NCBI GenBank assembly: GCA_009746045.1
Contig: RPFO01000072.1
Span: 3,869,778-3,933,777 of the forward strand
Source of the DNA: Mesostigma viride
Taxonomy: Eukaryota > Streptophyta > Mesostigmatophyceae > Mesostigmatales > Mesostigmataceae
Direction: 5' to 3'
DNA length: 64,000 nt
Shown: in pieces, positions 23,207-55,257 of the stretch
Numbering within the stretch: the stretch's first letter is position 1
Layout of the letters: the number at the start of each line of letters is the position of its first letter
Translations under genes and position numbers: made by a program
The notes under the pieces: generated by a model
Seen by the model: only the letters and a program-made list of their open reading frames with translations
Database searches by the model: none
What the model was told of the DNA's origin: nothing

Positions 23207-24809
23207 CCCTGGACCATCCATGGGGCTGCCTTACGTTGCATCTGCGCGATGCTTTTGCTACGTACGTCGCGATCGAATCTTTATTGCACCCACACTTGGT
23301 CCTGTACCATGACGCAGATCGAGAGAGTCCTCTGTCGGGCCTGCCCGCTAGCTTGAGGCAGCGAGAGAAGCTAGGGTGCCCTCCCCCGGCCCTTGTTGTG
23401 TACAGGGTTAAGTACTGAAGGTTCCTTTATCGGTACCCACGTGACGCAGTCACGTGCTTTAATGCACAATGTGCTTTAACTCTTAGTCCTTAGTCAACCT
23501 CTCACCTAGGCTCTCGTGTCTTCTTATTGCCCTCATTAATTCTAAGGAGAACAGACTGATAGCCTTTCTATCCACGCGCCCGGTTGCATGGATCGAATAC
23601 TTCTGTCTGCCCTGGTTGTCTCTTTGATAGTTGTCTCAAAATAAAATTGAAGGCCGGTACGTTCACGCTTTGCAACTTCATGCTGATAGAGGAAAATCCA
23701 TCTCAAACCAGCCGAGCTAGCCTGGAGCTACCCATGCAAGTGACGTGAACTCGAGGTAAAGATCTTTCAATGTTATTAAGTGCAGAAGATTAAAACATGT
23801 CAGTTTTCCTTCTTACATAGCCATAGTTTATTAAAAAATGAAATAACAATAAGCACAAAAAAATGACATGACATCATAACATCATTGTATGCATAACTTG
23901 CATACACTTGATAAAAACACACAACATGTCCCCACGGAGGCATAAATTGATTTGCACACGACACAGGGTCTACCACGCTGAGCAAATCGAGCACATGCCC
24001 ACCACCTCACCGTCCCACTGGCATGGCTCACATCCTGGAGGGGCCTGTGTCCTGAAGGGCAGTATACAATAGTAGTCTAGGCAGAGTGCCACGTGGAAAC
24101 AGGTGCGGTGTTGGTGCTTTGTGTACACCAGCTACAGACCAACGAGCAATATATACATCTACTAGTTGTCTCACTTAATCTACCAAATGGCAAAACCTGC
24201 CACCAAAACAATATCCTTGGTGCATGGACCCTGCCTATACACCGGAATAGTGAGACACACTGCCTCACACAGTTGCTACATCAGCTTGTAGCCGGGCTGA
24301 GCATGCCGGCGTACATACCACGGGCACTTCCCTGTAATGCACTTCCCTCCCAACCCATCGCCTGCACTTTCCTGTCTCCAAATTCAAGCTAAAAAATCAG
24401 TGAGCTCAGCGACTGCTCGAGCATGTCATTATGTGTCCTTTCCCCACTCAGATCCCTTTATCAGAAGAAATCGAAAGTCACATGCTTTTCATCGGGAGAA
24501 GCTGCTGGATTGGTCCTCCATGACCGCAGGCCACGTTCTCTCCCCAGGCGTACGCAAAACCTGCATGGCCGTCGCATGCGACTCCCACGTTGTGCCTTTC
24601 CACGGCCCGCAGATGTGCGCGATTCCCACAGATAATATGAGCACAAGGCCAGCGTGTGATGGTTACCAACTGCTGTCAATGCCTGCCATGGCTGGGTGAC
24701 CTGAGGCAACCGGTCCCATGACCCGGGCATACTTGTTGCTTTCTCAACAACGCTTGACCTGAGCACGCAGTACCAATGTCTTATGCCTCGATCTCCTACT
24801 ACTGATGCC
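23207..24809. other. Intergenic spacer upstream of the CFAP20DC 3' end
   Basis: No exon or mobile-element coding sequence was recognised. Long ORFs near 24.4-25.1 kb on either strand are not similar to anything I know; those above 24810 overlap the true last exon in other frames. The 3' UTR of the minus-strand CFAP20DC-like gene should occupy the right part. Confidence 0.5.
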
Positions 24810-46261
<21,452 letters not shown>

Positions 46262-47288
46262 CCGAATAACGGCTAGGCCTTATAAGACTGCCATATCAGC
46301 AGCCTGTAAAGCGCGATATCCTTTTTGTATGCTTCCGAGCTGTTGAATATTGTGATCGGCCCCCCTTGGCTGGACGCCATCATGACAAATGTCAGATGCA
46401 TCGCGTGAAGCATACATCACACGCCAGGCAGTTGCCAAGGACAATCCTCTGTATTTCCCATACTTAGCCCGGAGTTTCCCAATTCCTAATCATCATCGCA
46501 GAATACGGTCGCGCTCTTCTCTGGAAGCCCACCAGCGCGACCTTCCTTCACCCCGCCAGCCAAATTCTCTTATCGTACCCATGGCGGGCGACCCGGCGTA
46601 CTCCAAACCATGACACCTTTACAATCCTGCCACGCTTCTCACATGTTACACCATCCCCTGACCATCCAGGAAAAATATTCTGCCTGCAAAGTCTCCAGAT
46701 GTCACCACAAAAATGGACAGCAGCGTCTCGGGAGATTAATCGATCTCTCAGCGTGGAGCTCGCTACAGCTAGTAGCTGGTGAGCACACAGAAGCATGGAC
46801 AAGGTGGGTCGGTGACACGACGCCCCAGAACAGTGCTCCCAAATAGTTGTGGCGTCATATTGCTGAATGCTGGGCAGTGGGCAGGACAGCATGGTAGCTT
46901 CGCACATGGCTTCAGATACGCTAGTCGGCTAAGTCAGTCGGCAAGTGTACCGTATCCACCATTATCAGATACGCTAGGTGCTAGGGTGATCGGCCGTGTC
47001 AAACTGTCAATCCGGATTCTGATTTCTGGATTCCGGACTGGCGCGTTTCATGAATACCCAGGCCGCGGCTGCGTTCCGTGAATATGTACACGGGGCACGA
47101 GATAATTATGTACAGTACTGTAGCTGCGTTGTACATACTGCACATACTGTCGAAATTGGCTGCTTGCAAAGGCGGATCTACCGACTGCTGGCAAGTTGGC
47201 AACTCCGCCGAGTCCAGACCGGCTACGGAACTGGCTGCCGAGTGCCGCACGTTTCCCAAAAAGTACTTATAACTGGTTTGCACTTTGT
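46262..47288. promoter_or_regulatory. Upstream region of the CFAP20DC-like gene
   Basis: This spacer lies between the minus-strand CFAP20DC start (ATG 46261-46259) and the L1-like insertion. The promoter and 5' UTR should be in its left part. I recognise no exon, RNA gene or defined promoter element; short ORFs lack family resemblance. Confidence 0.4.
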
Positions 47289-47305
47289 AATTGTAGACAT
47301 GTTAC

Positions 47306-48885
47306 ATTGGATTCGGGTTGTACCTTGGTCCCTAGAACAGTCATGCGTATACCAACCCAACCCCAACCTTCCAGACAACGCGGTCACCAGCATGCTGCGT
47401 TCCATTTTTAGAGTAGGATATGCTGCTCATGTCCGCAATGAGGACCTGTACCAGGGCATGCCCTATATCACCAGCACAATTAAGCAACGCCGCCTGCAGC
47501 TAGTAGGGCACCTAGCTCGCACCAACCAGGTAGACACCTCACGTGGCCCCCCCGCAGGACTGCGACCAGCCCAGCCTGGCCGGCACCTCCTGACGTGGGC
47601 TGGGCCCAGTGATGTTAGACGCCGCAAGGCCCGCACCTTCAAAGAACAGCTCGTCGAGGACATGGGGGGCCTAGGCCTCTCCGTGATTTGGAAGAAGATG
47701 ATGGACAAGGCCAAGTGGGCCCAGGTCATAGAGGACAACGAGCCCCCCCCAGTGGGGAAGCGCCCACGTGTGCAATCCCACGGGAGGCACGCTAGATAGC
47801 TCCCCTAGGGCAGCGTGCTGCTGCCTAGATAGATGTGATAGTTAGAATGTTGTTAGATAGATGTAGTATGTAGCCAATGTAGATAGATTAGACCGGTAGG
47901 AATATGTGCACCCATCCATCCATCCATCGGGGTTAATGCTCCGTGACTCCCCAACGGGAGCACGAGTCTAATTAATTAATTAATTAACCTTCCAGACGCT
48001 GCTATTATTTGGCTACATGTGGGATCAACTCGCCTGGACATGTTGTCATTGGATCCAGTGGAATTTGGCTGGGTGCTAAATCAGGGTGACAGCAGAATTG
48101 TAAAAGGCCTTTACGAGTACACGGCAGAGTGGGGCTACACAATGCTCCGGCATAAAAACCATCAATTCCACCCCGGACGGACGGCACGCTGGGGTGCTAC
48201 TGAGTGGCCTGGCCACACCGCCTGGGTCCGCAACATCACCCTCGCCGCTGACCACCCGCTGATTGATCGCCGCGCGACCGACGTACAACTGAACACCTCT
48301 TGATGCACCGATCCATCGGGGTCGGGGAGATCCTCCACCGGCGATTTCACCACTGACCCTGCTACTTGTTTATGTACCCACCCCACTGAAACTGTGGAAC
48401 ACCGATTTTTATGGTGTAACCTCCAGGGAGTTTGGACCTGGTTGATTGGTTTATGGGCAGCCTGGACATCTGAGCCTATCATACCGGTGTCTACCCGCTC
48501 AATTATCTTTGGCATCACTGGCACCCCTGGCCTTGAGCTCACCTTTTCACAATGACAAGCGTGGATATGGCTCCGCACATGCATGTTATATACAATCTGG
48601 ACGGTGCGAAACGATGTGGTGTTCAATAGGCGCACAGTTTTCGACAAAGCTGGGGTTCTCTCACGCTTCATTTACCTATGGAACTCCGGCATGCGACGCT
48701 CATACTGGATGGTTGCAAATGAACAAAACAAAATCTGGGACCCTGGCGCGGACCATGATGATAAGCCCAGCCCACTTGAGATCTTTCATGACCTCATGGG
48801 CAAAAACAGGATCTTTACCCACATGCCCAATGACAACCCATTAGAAGTCCAGTGGCTTCCGTGGTCTAGTAAGGCTCCGTTTTAG
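47306..48885 (+). pseudogene. L1-like ORF2 C-terminal region, interrupted and frameshifted
   Basis: Coding similarity starts at 47308 (WIRVVPWSLEQS) and reaches the nested insertion at 47376. It resumes in the same frame at 47998 (AAIIWLHVGS) and continues to a stop at 48301. After a frameshift comes the zinc-binding block (about 48365-48460), and after another shift near 48550 a tail (TIWTVRNDVVFNRRTVFDKA) ending at TAG 48883-48885. The frame is continuous only when the nested element and one TSD copy are removed, which supports the nested reading. It is non-functional. Confidence 0.75.
47377..47985 (+). mobile_element. RTE-like LINE fragment nested in the L1-like element
   Basis: The 12-nt repeat AACCTTCCAGAC at 47365-47376 and 47986-47997 is the TSD. 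The fragment encodes the C-terminal RT region in one open frame (LYQGMPYITSTIKQRRLQLV, GHLARTNQVD, ending in a basic tail at the stop, 47797-47799). It is homologous to, but clearly distinct from, the element at 18.5 kb. Its 3' UTR ends in the hairpin TGCTCC-GTGACTCCCCAACG-GGAGCA and a TTAA-repeat tail (47971-47987). Confidence 0.85.
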
Positions 48886-48971
48886 CCACTGACATCTTGA
48901 CACCCTAGGCTTAGCAGGGATTAATTACTGGCTATATTTGGAATAAACGTACACCTATTTACCTGGAAAAA

Positions 48972-49580
48972 AATTGTAGACATGTTACCATACAATCCTT
49001 ATACAATCTGAACAAACAGCCGTATTCAGATCGTTGCGGGCGCGTGGCCGGCAGATGGACTTGCGACGGAAGATACCGTTTGGACGCTCCGTCCACTTGG
49101 TTGCCAATTCATGACGGCGCGGCGCGCTCATGAGATCTTTACCAGTGCAGCGTGTGCACTGTGCTGTATGTAGGATCTCCGATGCAACCGACCTAGAAAT
49201 TCCCTAGCTAGGAACATGTAGGTCGCCATAGCGTCCAAATAAATTTACCATTGGGCTACGTGACCCGGCTACTGGCTGCCTGACAAAATGGCTTCCCAGG
49301 TAAATAAAGCAAGTTTACCCTGTATATGATGGAGTTGCTGAAAAATGTATCTGCTTGGCGTTTTTGCAAATGCACAATTCCACTTAAATGGGCAATCGTA
49401 CCAGGGGGTCAGCCAATCATACTCCCCGGCCAACAAAATCGATGTGCCTTCCATGTAACTTCAGCATGCCTGTGATCAGCATCGAATAGCATCGTAGAAC
49501 GCTTAAATTTATGGGGAAGAGTTCAAGACTCGAACTCTATTGCTAGCAGGTCATGGAATTTCCAATGTTGGCCTGGAATC
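48972..49580. promoter_or_regulatory. Upstream region of the EthD-domain gene
   Basis: This sequence lies between the L1-like insertion and the first recognisable EthD-gene coding sequence. The coding frame remains open from 49476 but contains no ATG before 49581, so either an upstream 5' exon lies in this stretch or translation starts further in. No promoter element was identified. Confidence 0.35.
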
Positions 49581-52500
49581 GTGCATCACCGCAAACTCAG
49601 TATTCGCCATGTATTGACGCTGCATGACGCGGTGCCCTGCCGTCTTCTGGGTCCATTCCTCGGTAACATTCCCTGCCCTTTGCAACAGCAGGCCTGCCTT
49701 TCGCGGTCTGCCTCGCCTGTGGCGTTCTCTACCACGGCATGTAAACCCCAATTCCTCGGCGAGCCGTTGAGGGTTGTGCGAGGAGCGTCTCATGCCTTGA
49801 ACCGCCAACCAGCCCGGTTGCCTGCAGTGAAAGCGGCTCTGGATCGTAACGATGTCCAAAAGGCGCTGCACTTGCTGCAGCCGACGGCACTGAGCGAAAA
49901 GGATGCATCGACCAACTTGGCGACATGGCGCGCCAAGATGTTTGAGGAAGTCCTGCGGGTAAGTGCATCTCATATCAACCCCACCCATGTATACCTCGTC
50001 CTTGCTTGTTTTCCCGACGAACTGGCATTTTTAGGTTTACACCTGGGCTCCAACCTGCCATTGCATTTCGTGCACCTCCGCTGGACCTGTTGCATGTGTC
50101 ATCATTTCAGTGCCAGCCAATGCACAGAAGCATAGTTGTGTTTCCTTACATAAAACGCAGCTTACGTGGCGGGTTTGTGGGCCCACCTCCTACCCACCCA
50201 TGTTGCCCTCTCTGCCTGTGCGCAGTCCTCCCACCCCACCCCATGTGCACTGTCTCTCCCTGCCCTCCTGCATCCCTCCTTCCTTGCCCATCCCCCCCCC
50301 CCCCCGCCCACGGCTCTCCCTGCCCTGATCACCAGCGTATACCCAAACACAGGCAGGCCTACTTAAGAGTCGTAGTATAATGATTCTAGATCCGGGCCTA
50401 CTGACCCCTGTCGCGAAGCATAGTTGCGTGTCACTCGTGTCGCCATATCAATTAATTAATTATGCTATCGTGTCGCCATATGATCTGTGCTTGTTCTCCC
50501 CTCCACCCTCATAGGGTCTGCGTGTCTGCCACCATGCCACCCCCTTCATCTCCCAGCAACCAGCGGCTTGTAGCTAAATAACCCTCCATCTACATCACCC
50601 TCCTCTCCCATCATCTGCCCTCATCCCCCATGGCATGATGGATTGCGTCGGGTCATCAATTGGTCAATCACCAAACGCAATCACGGCCTGCCCGCTCTCG
50701 TAACTCGTACACCCTGGCAGATGAGCGGCGGCAAGTACTCGCCCTCCCAGCTCGTGGCAGCCGTCAAGAAGGTGGAGGAGGAGAGTTTCGCTGACAAGGT
50801 GGCGGTGCCCAATGCCGACTACAGTGTGCGCGACAAGGACGCCGCCTGCACCTTCTACGTCCTGCTGTGGAAGCGCCGCACGCTGCCCCAGCAGCTGTTT
50901 GATGACTTCTGGCGCAACGTGCATGGGCCGGTACGTGGTGGGTAGAAGGGTAGCAATGTAACCGTGTGGGTGTGGGATGGGGGGGGGGGGGATCGGGGGG
51001 GGGGGAAGGGGGAGGGAGAATTGCCCTCAGCAGCTATTCTGAAGCAATGATAGTGGCATGCATGGGCCGGTGCGTGCCATAGCCACATGGCCATTCAAGG
51101 ACGGTTGTATCATTGATTCCTCTATCTCGATGGGTAGTGCTTAATATGGCCGGTGTGGAGGCCAGGGCGAAGGAACAAAAATGCGCGAACCTTGCTTGGA
51201 AAGCAGACGCGCTGATGCATCCGTGTCTTGTCCGCGTATCCTTGGTGTCTTGACGGCGTTGCTGCGCGCTCCATGGCGGGCCCCATGGCAGGTGTGCGCG
51301 CGCATCCCTGGCCAGCACCAGTACTGGCAGTACCATGTCGACCACTCGGAGGGGGGCATCTTCCAGGTGGCCCCCGGCGTGGAGATTCTGACGGAGTTTG
51401 AAGACCAGTTTGACGGTGAGCAGGGGCGAGCTCTGACTGCGGATTATGGGCTGGTTTGTGGCCCAAACAAGGCCAGTTTGAGAGTGCTTCCCCTTTCTAC
51501 CATGGCCATTCAGCAATTTTGTCCTGTGCATACTCCCTCTCTCTCTCTCTGTCTCTCTCTCCTCCCGCCGCATCTGCCGCTGCTCCTGGGACCTTTTTCA
51601 CACACGCAGACACGCAGGCAGGCACCACCAAGCTGACTCTAGTCAGTTGATGGGGCTTCATCTCAAAGGAGGGTCGCATGCAGGCATCGCTGAGCTTACT
51701 TTTCGTTCTTTTCTTTCGCCCACTGTATGTGCTTATTATGGTCCCGTCTCCCCCTTCCCCCCCTCCCTTCACCCTCCCCACATCTGCAGGCATCGCCGAG
51801 CTGACCTTCCGTTCCGAGGCAGATCGCCGAACCTGGTTCGACGGGTCTGGCATCCTCATGGACGACGAGCACAACATCTTCTCCAAGGCGATCGGTTACG
51901 TGACCAACATCGGCAACAGCGCGACGCTCAAGGACCTGCGACGCGAACCGGCCGCGAACGAGGCCACGCGGTACCCACGCTTCCACGTGCTCATCCGCAA
52001 GAACGACCTGGTGAGGGTTATAGTGACCGTATGGTACCGTGTTTGGTTGCCTATCTTTGCTTCCACGCGCTCATCCTCAAGAACGACCTGGTGAGGGTTA
52101 TAGTGACGGTACGGTTCCGTGTTTGGTTGCCTATCTTTGCTTCCACGCGCTCATCTGCAAGAACGACCCGGTGAGGAGCGTTATAGTGACTTGGTCATGC
52201 TAAGGACAGAATGGCGTCAGTTAAAACCTGGTGTGGTAGGCGTGGAGTGACCACGCGTGACTAGGGTGGCTTCAAGTGGTAGGCTTGGAGTGACCGCACG
52301 TGTTAGCAAAGGGACCTCCCACGGTGAGAGGGTCGGACTGATCCTGACAAACAAGCATGCCCTATGAAGGTGAGGGGCAACCGTGAGAGGAGCCAACAAG
52401 GGCAGGCCAGATGGGGTTTGTGGTAGGAAGAAAGCTGCGGGCTTGGGGGGAGGGAAGCGGGATGGGGAGGGCAGGCCCTTGGAGGGGGGCATGGATCGGG

Positions 52501-54845
52501 CACAGAGAGGCAAGAGTGGGGAATATTACACAAAGGGAAGACCGGGACGGAAAATGTGGGGAATGGCATAAGGCCGAGGGGCCACGGGGGGGGGGGGGGG
52601 GGGGGGGAGACGAAGTCTTGTTGATACTGCGGAGTTATGTGCATGCGTGTAACCACCGTGTAAGTGTCATATGCACGAGGCTGTGGGTGGGCTAAGTCGG
52701 CCTGCCAGTTTGACCTGAGAACCTGTGGGCTGGCATGTTCATGTTCACTTGCTCGCTGTCTATTTCATGAGTTGATGTGCCAGTATTGCTACGAACCCCA
52801 CTTGAGCTTGTTATGACCCTTGGCGCGCTTGTGTGGGCAGCCATGTGGCCGCCAGGTGTCTCGCAACCTGCTTTGACACCTGGCATGGTGGGTTGTTTGG
52901 TGTGATGTGTTGTTTGGTGTGATGGGTTGTTTGGTGTGGTGTTTTGTTCGGCGTGATGGTTTGTTTTGCGTTTTAGGTTGTTTGGCGTGATGGGTTGTTT
53001 GGGTTGATGGTTTGTTTGCCGTGGTGGCTTGTTTGGCGTGATGGGTTGCTTGGCATCTCGCTCACCCCACTTGTGCGATGTCTGCTTTGGTGGGCCCCCC
53101 CGTTCCCTCCCCCCCCCTCCTGTTCCCTCAAAGGTCTCGGTGGCCGAGTTCCGGAAATACGTGCAAGACCTGGCCGGGTTGGCGTACGCGAGCCAACAGG
53201 TGAGCTGGCGTGGGGACATGGTGGCAGCGCATACCAATAGGTGGCAGTGCCCTCACGTTTACTTTATAGTTGGGTGTGTGCGAGGAGCTAGGGACGCGGT
53301 GGCAGCGCATACCAACCGGTGCCTTCAAGTTTTCTGTATAAGTCGGCGCATGCGAGCCAACTTGTGACTAGGAGTGGAGTCTATATCTGCTTAGGCCACG
53401 GCCCTGACCCATGCGCCATGGTGATATAGCCCTTGCCAGTGCGCCGCGTTGGTCCGTGCTTCGGACTCGTGTTGCCTCACATGATGCCGATAAGACATGT
53501 TGTAGTACCTCGTGATGTGCCTCCTGCATGTTCGCGCAAGTGTGAGATTTTGCTGCGCGCGCGCTGCAATTCTTTCTCCTGCGGTAGCCGCAAGCTGGAT
53601 GAGCACTGACGTCCTTGATGTACCCGTGGGTCATGCCTGAGACCAGACGACCAAGGTGCGCGTGCACCTGTTTGAGGACATTGAGACGAACCGGCCGGAT
53701 GCTGCGGGTGTGGCGCATGGGGAGGACCCGGAGCGCGTCTACCACGCGGCCCTAGAGCTGGCATTCGACACACGGTGAGGGGGGTATCAATATAGTGCAG
53801 ACAGAGGGCAAACAACAGGGCTAAGGATTGTGCTGGGATTACACACACGGTGAGGGGGGTATCACTAAAATGCAGACAGAGGGCGGACAGGGCAAAAGAC
53901 TGTGCTGGCATTGGCCGCAATGTGATTTTTTTTTCATGGCTATGGGGTAATTCATAGGCCAGGCAGGGTGATGGATAGTGCGAGAAGGCATGCTGTAGAG
54001 CTGGTATTTTACATCAGGTGAGGGCGTGGAAATCGATCGACTCATGGAGCAAGTGCCAAGCCGAGTGAGGGTTGGGGCGGGTGGGGGTAGTTCATGATGT
54101 AGGCATGGGAAGGAATGTACAGGTAAAGTTTGGCAAGGGTGTTTGACACACTTGTAGCGCATGGAAGCAGCTTATTCATTGTGGACATGTGCCTGCGTCT
54201 GGTGAGGGCGTGGACACGGTTATCAAGTAGTGTGGCGGTAGCCATATTGAATCGCTGGCAAGTGTTGTTGCTGGCATTTTCACGTCGTATGAGGATCTGG
54301 GCCGTGATGTTGAAGGCGAGCAGCACAGCTGCTGCTATGTTCTGTACGTGAGGGTTGGGGCCTGCTTTCAGGCTGTCCTAAATACTAAAATATTTTGTAA
54401 TGACAGCGTAAAATTTTGTATGACAGCGTATCGCAGCGTATCGCATCTCACCGGTGTGTGCAGGCGATGATGAATGGATACTACCCTGCCAAGGTAATGA
54501 TTCCAAAAGTTTGCCTGCATGTGGAGATCAATTTAATGCGTTTCATCATCTTGTTCTCCACCCCTTCCAAAATCAAAATCGGATTTCCTATGTCGCAGGC
54601 TGGACGCGGAGCTCTTCTTTGTGTCCAAGGAGTACAAGCAGGCGATGGAGAAGATGGCCAAGTACATCAAGGCAGTGCTGCCCATGCCCGAGAACGCGTG
54701 CTACACGTTTGTCTACAACGACCAGATGACGCTCGCGGGCATCCGCGGCAGCCAGATTGTGCAGAACATTGTCGACTGCGGCGCGGTCAACCAGCTGCAG
54801 GATGACGTCATGCAGCTCATGATCAAGGGATGGGTGGGCAACTAG
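49581..54845 (+). CDS. EthD-type dimeric alpha/beta-barrel protein, 7 exons (5' end uncertain)
   Basis: Exons: 49581-49958, 50721-50930, 51292-51415, 51790-52010, 53134-53199, 53647-53774, 54599-54845; 1374 nt, 457 codons plus stop, all phases consistent. Exon 2 begins the recognisable domain: FYVLLWKRRTLPQQLFDDFW then RNVHGP, continued by VCARIPGQHQYWQYHVDH in exon 3, the EthD pattern (aromatic-rich strand, F-x-x-x-W, N/H-x-H-G-P). The second half (RFHVLIRKND, then KVRVHLFEDIE and CYTFVYND) looks like a second, divergent barrel domain. Exon 1 encodes a basic, Ser/Ala-rich N terminus that could be an organelle-targeting extension. The first exon has no in-frame ATG before codon 120 (49938), so the true start is either an unseen upstream exon or that ATG. 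EthD proteins vary in function; I do not assign a reaction. Tail-to-tail with the ZIP gene. Confidence 0.75.
51052..51080 (+). repeat. Copy of the EthD-gene exon-2 end and donor
   Basis: GCATGCATGGGCCGGTGCGTG at 51057 mirrors ACGTGCATGGGCCGGTACGTG at the exon 2 donor (50918-50938), about 140 bp into intron 2. Confidence 0.65.
51985..52190 (+). repeat. 80-bp x3 array carrying the EthD-gene exon-4 end and donor
   Basis: The exon end and donor (CTTCCACG, then GCTCATCC, then AAGAACGACCTG/GTGAGG) occur at junction positions 52010, 52090 and 52170, exactly 80 bp apart, with the intronic filler (GGTTATAGTGAC, GTGTTTGGTTGCC) repeated too. The first copy is taken as the real donor because exon 5 continues the frame from it, but all three keep GTGAGG. 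Confidence 0.92.
52884..53053. repeat. (TGATGGGTTGTTTGGTG)n-like 17-bp tandem repeat
   Basis: About ten imperfect units of 15-17 bp with a GTTGTTTGG(C/T)GTGATGG consensus lie in EthD-gene intron 4, 80 bp upstream of the exon 5 acceptor. Confidence 0.85.
53180..53365 (+). repeat. Copy of the EthD-gene exon-5 end and an internal 70-bp duplication
   Basis: The exon 5 end (GCGTACGCGAGCCAACAG/GTGAGC, junction 53199) is echoed by GCGCATGCGAGCCAACTTGTGAC at 53345-53367. Between them GGTGGCAGCGCATACCAA occurs twice (about 53220 and 53299). Confidence 0.7.
53755..54025 (+). repeat. Copies of the EthD-gene exon-6 end and donor
   Basis: GCATTCGACACACG/GTGAGGGGGGTATCA (junction 53774) recurs as GGATTACACACACG/GTGAGGGGGGTATCA (53849, 75 bp on) with the following GTGCAGACAGAGGGC also duplicated. 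A weaker third copy (GCTGGTATTTTACATCAG/GTGAGG) lies at about 54000-54023. Confidence 0.8.
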
Positions 54846-55257
54846 GAGCATCCCATTGACGACCATGCAACTCATGACAGGTCCAGCGCGGGGGGCCCAC
54901 AGAGCTGAATAATCCCACATGCTTGGAAGCACCAGCTGAACTAGTAAGATGTAGCCATAATGGATTCTTCCAGGCCCTAGTGTAAACATGAACGTAATCA
55001 TTGCAATAAAGATCAAGGAGACAACCAGCGCAGGCCAGAAATCGGAGAATTCATTATTGCAATCCATCATTGCAATAAAGACTGTTACATAGATAAAAAG
55101 CAATATTGCAATCATTGAGCCTCATAATTCCTAGCTATGACAAAAAATTACATGACTTTGGATGCCAATAGAACTCTAAATGCCATCCCATGGAAAATGC
55201 GGATGAAACATGGCATTTCGCTCTCCATATTTGATCACGCTCTCCATATGGTTGTAT
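54846..55257. other. Convergent 3' intergenic region, EthD gene / ZIP gene
   Basis: These 412 bp separate the two stop codons. A triple ATTGCAATAAAG/ATTGCAATC motif (54996-55105) supplies AATAAA sequences on the plus strand for EthD-gene polyadenylation. No gene is seen. Confidence 0.5.

Larger units (their letters stand above)
47306..48971 (+). mobile_element. L1-like LINE, 5'-truncated, with 17-bp TSD and A-rich tail
   Basis: The 17-nt direct repeat AATTGTAGACATGTTAC occurs at 47289-47305 and 48972-48988 and is read as the TSD. The element ends in GGAATAAACG (an AATAAA signal at about 48941) and a short A tail (48967-48973). Its coding part contains a reverse-transcriptase zinc-binding-type block (ETVEHRFLWCNLQGVW) near 48390-48430. 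It is interrupted by another LINE at 47377-47985. Confidence 0.8.
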
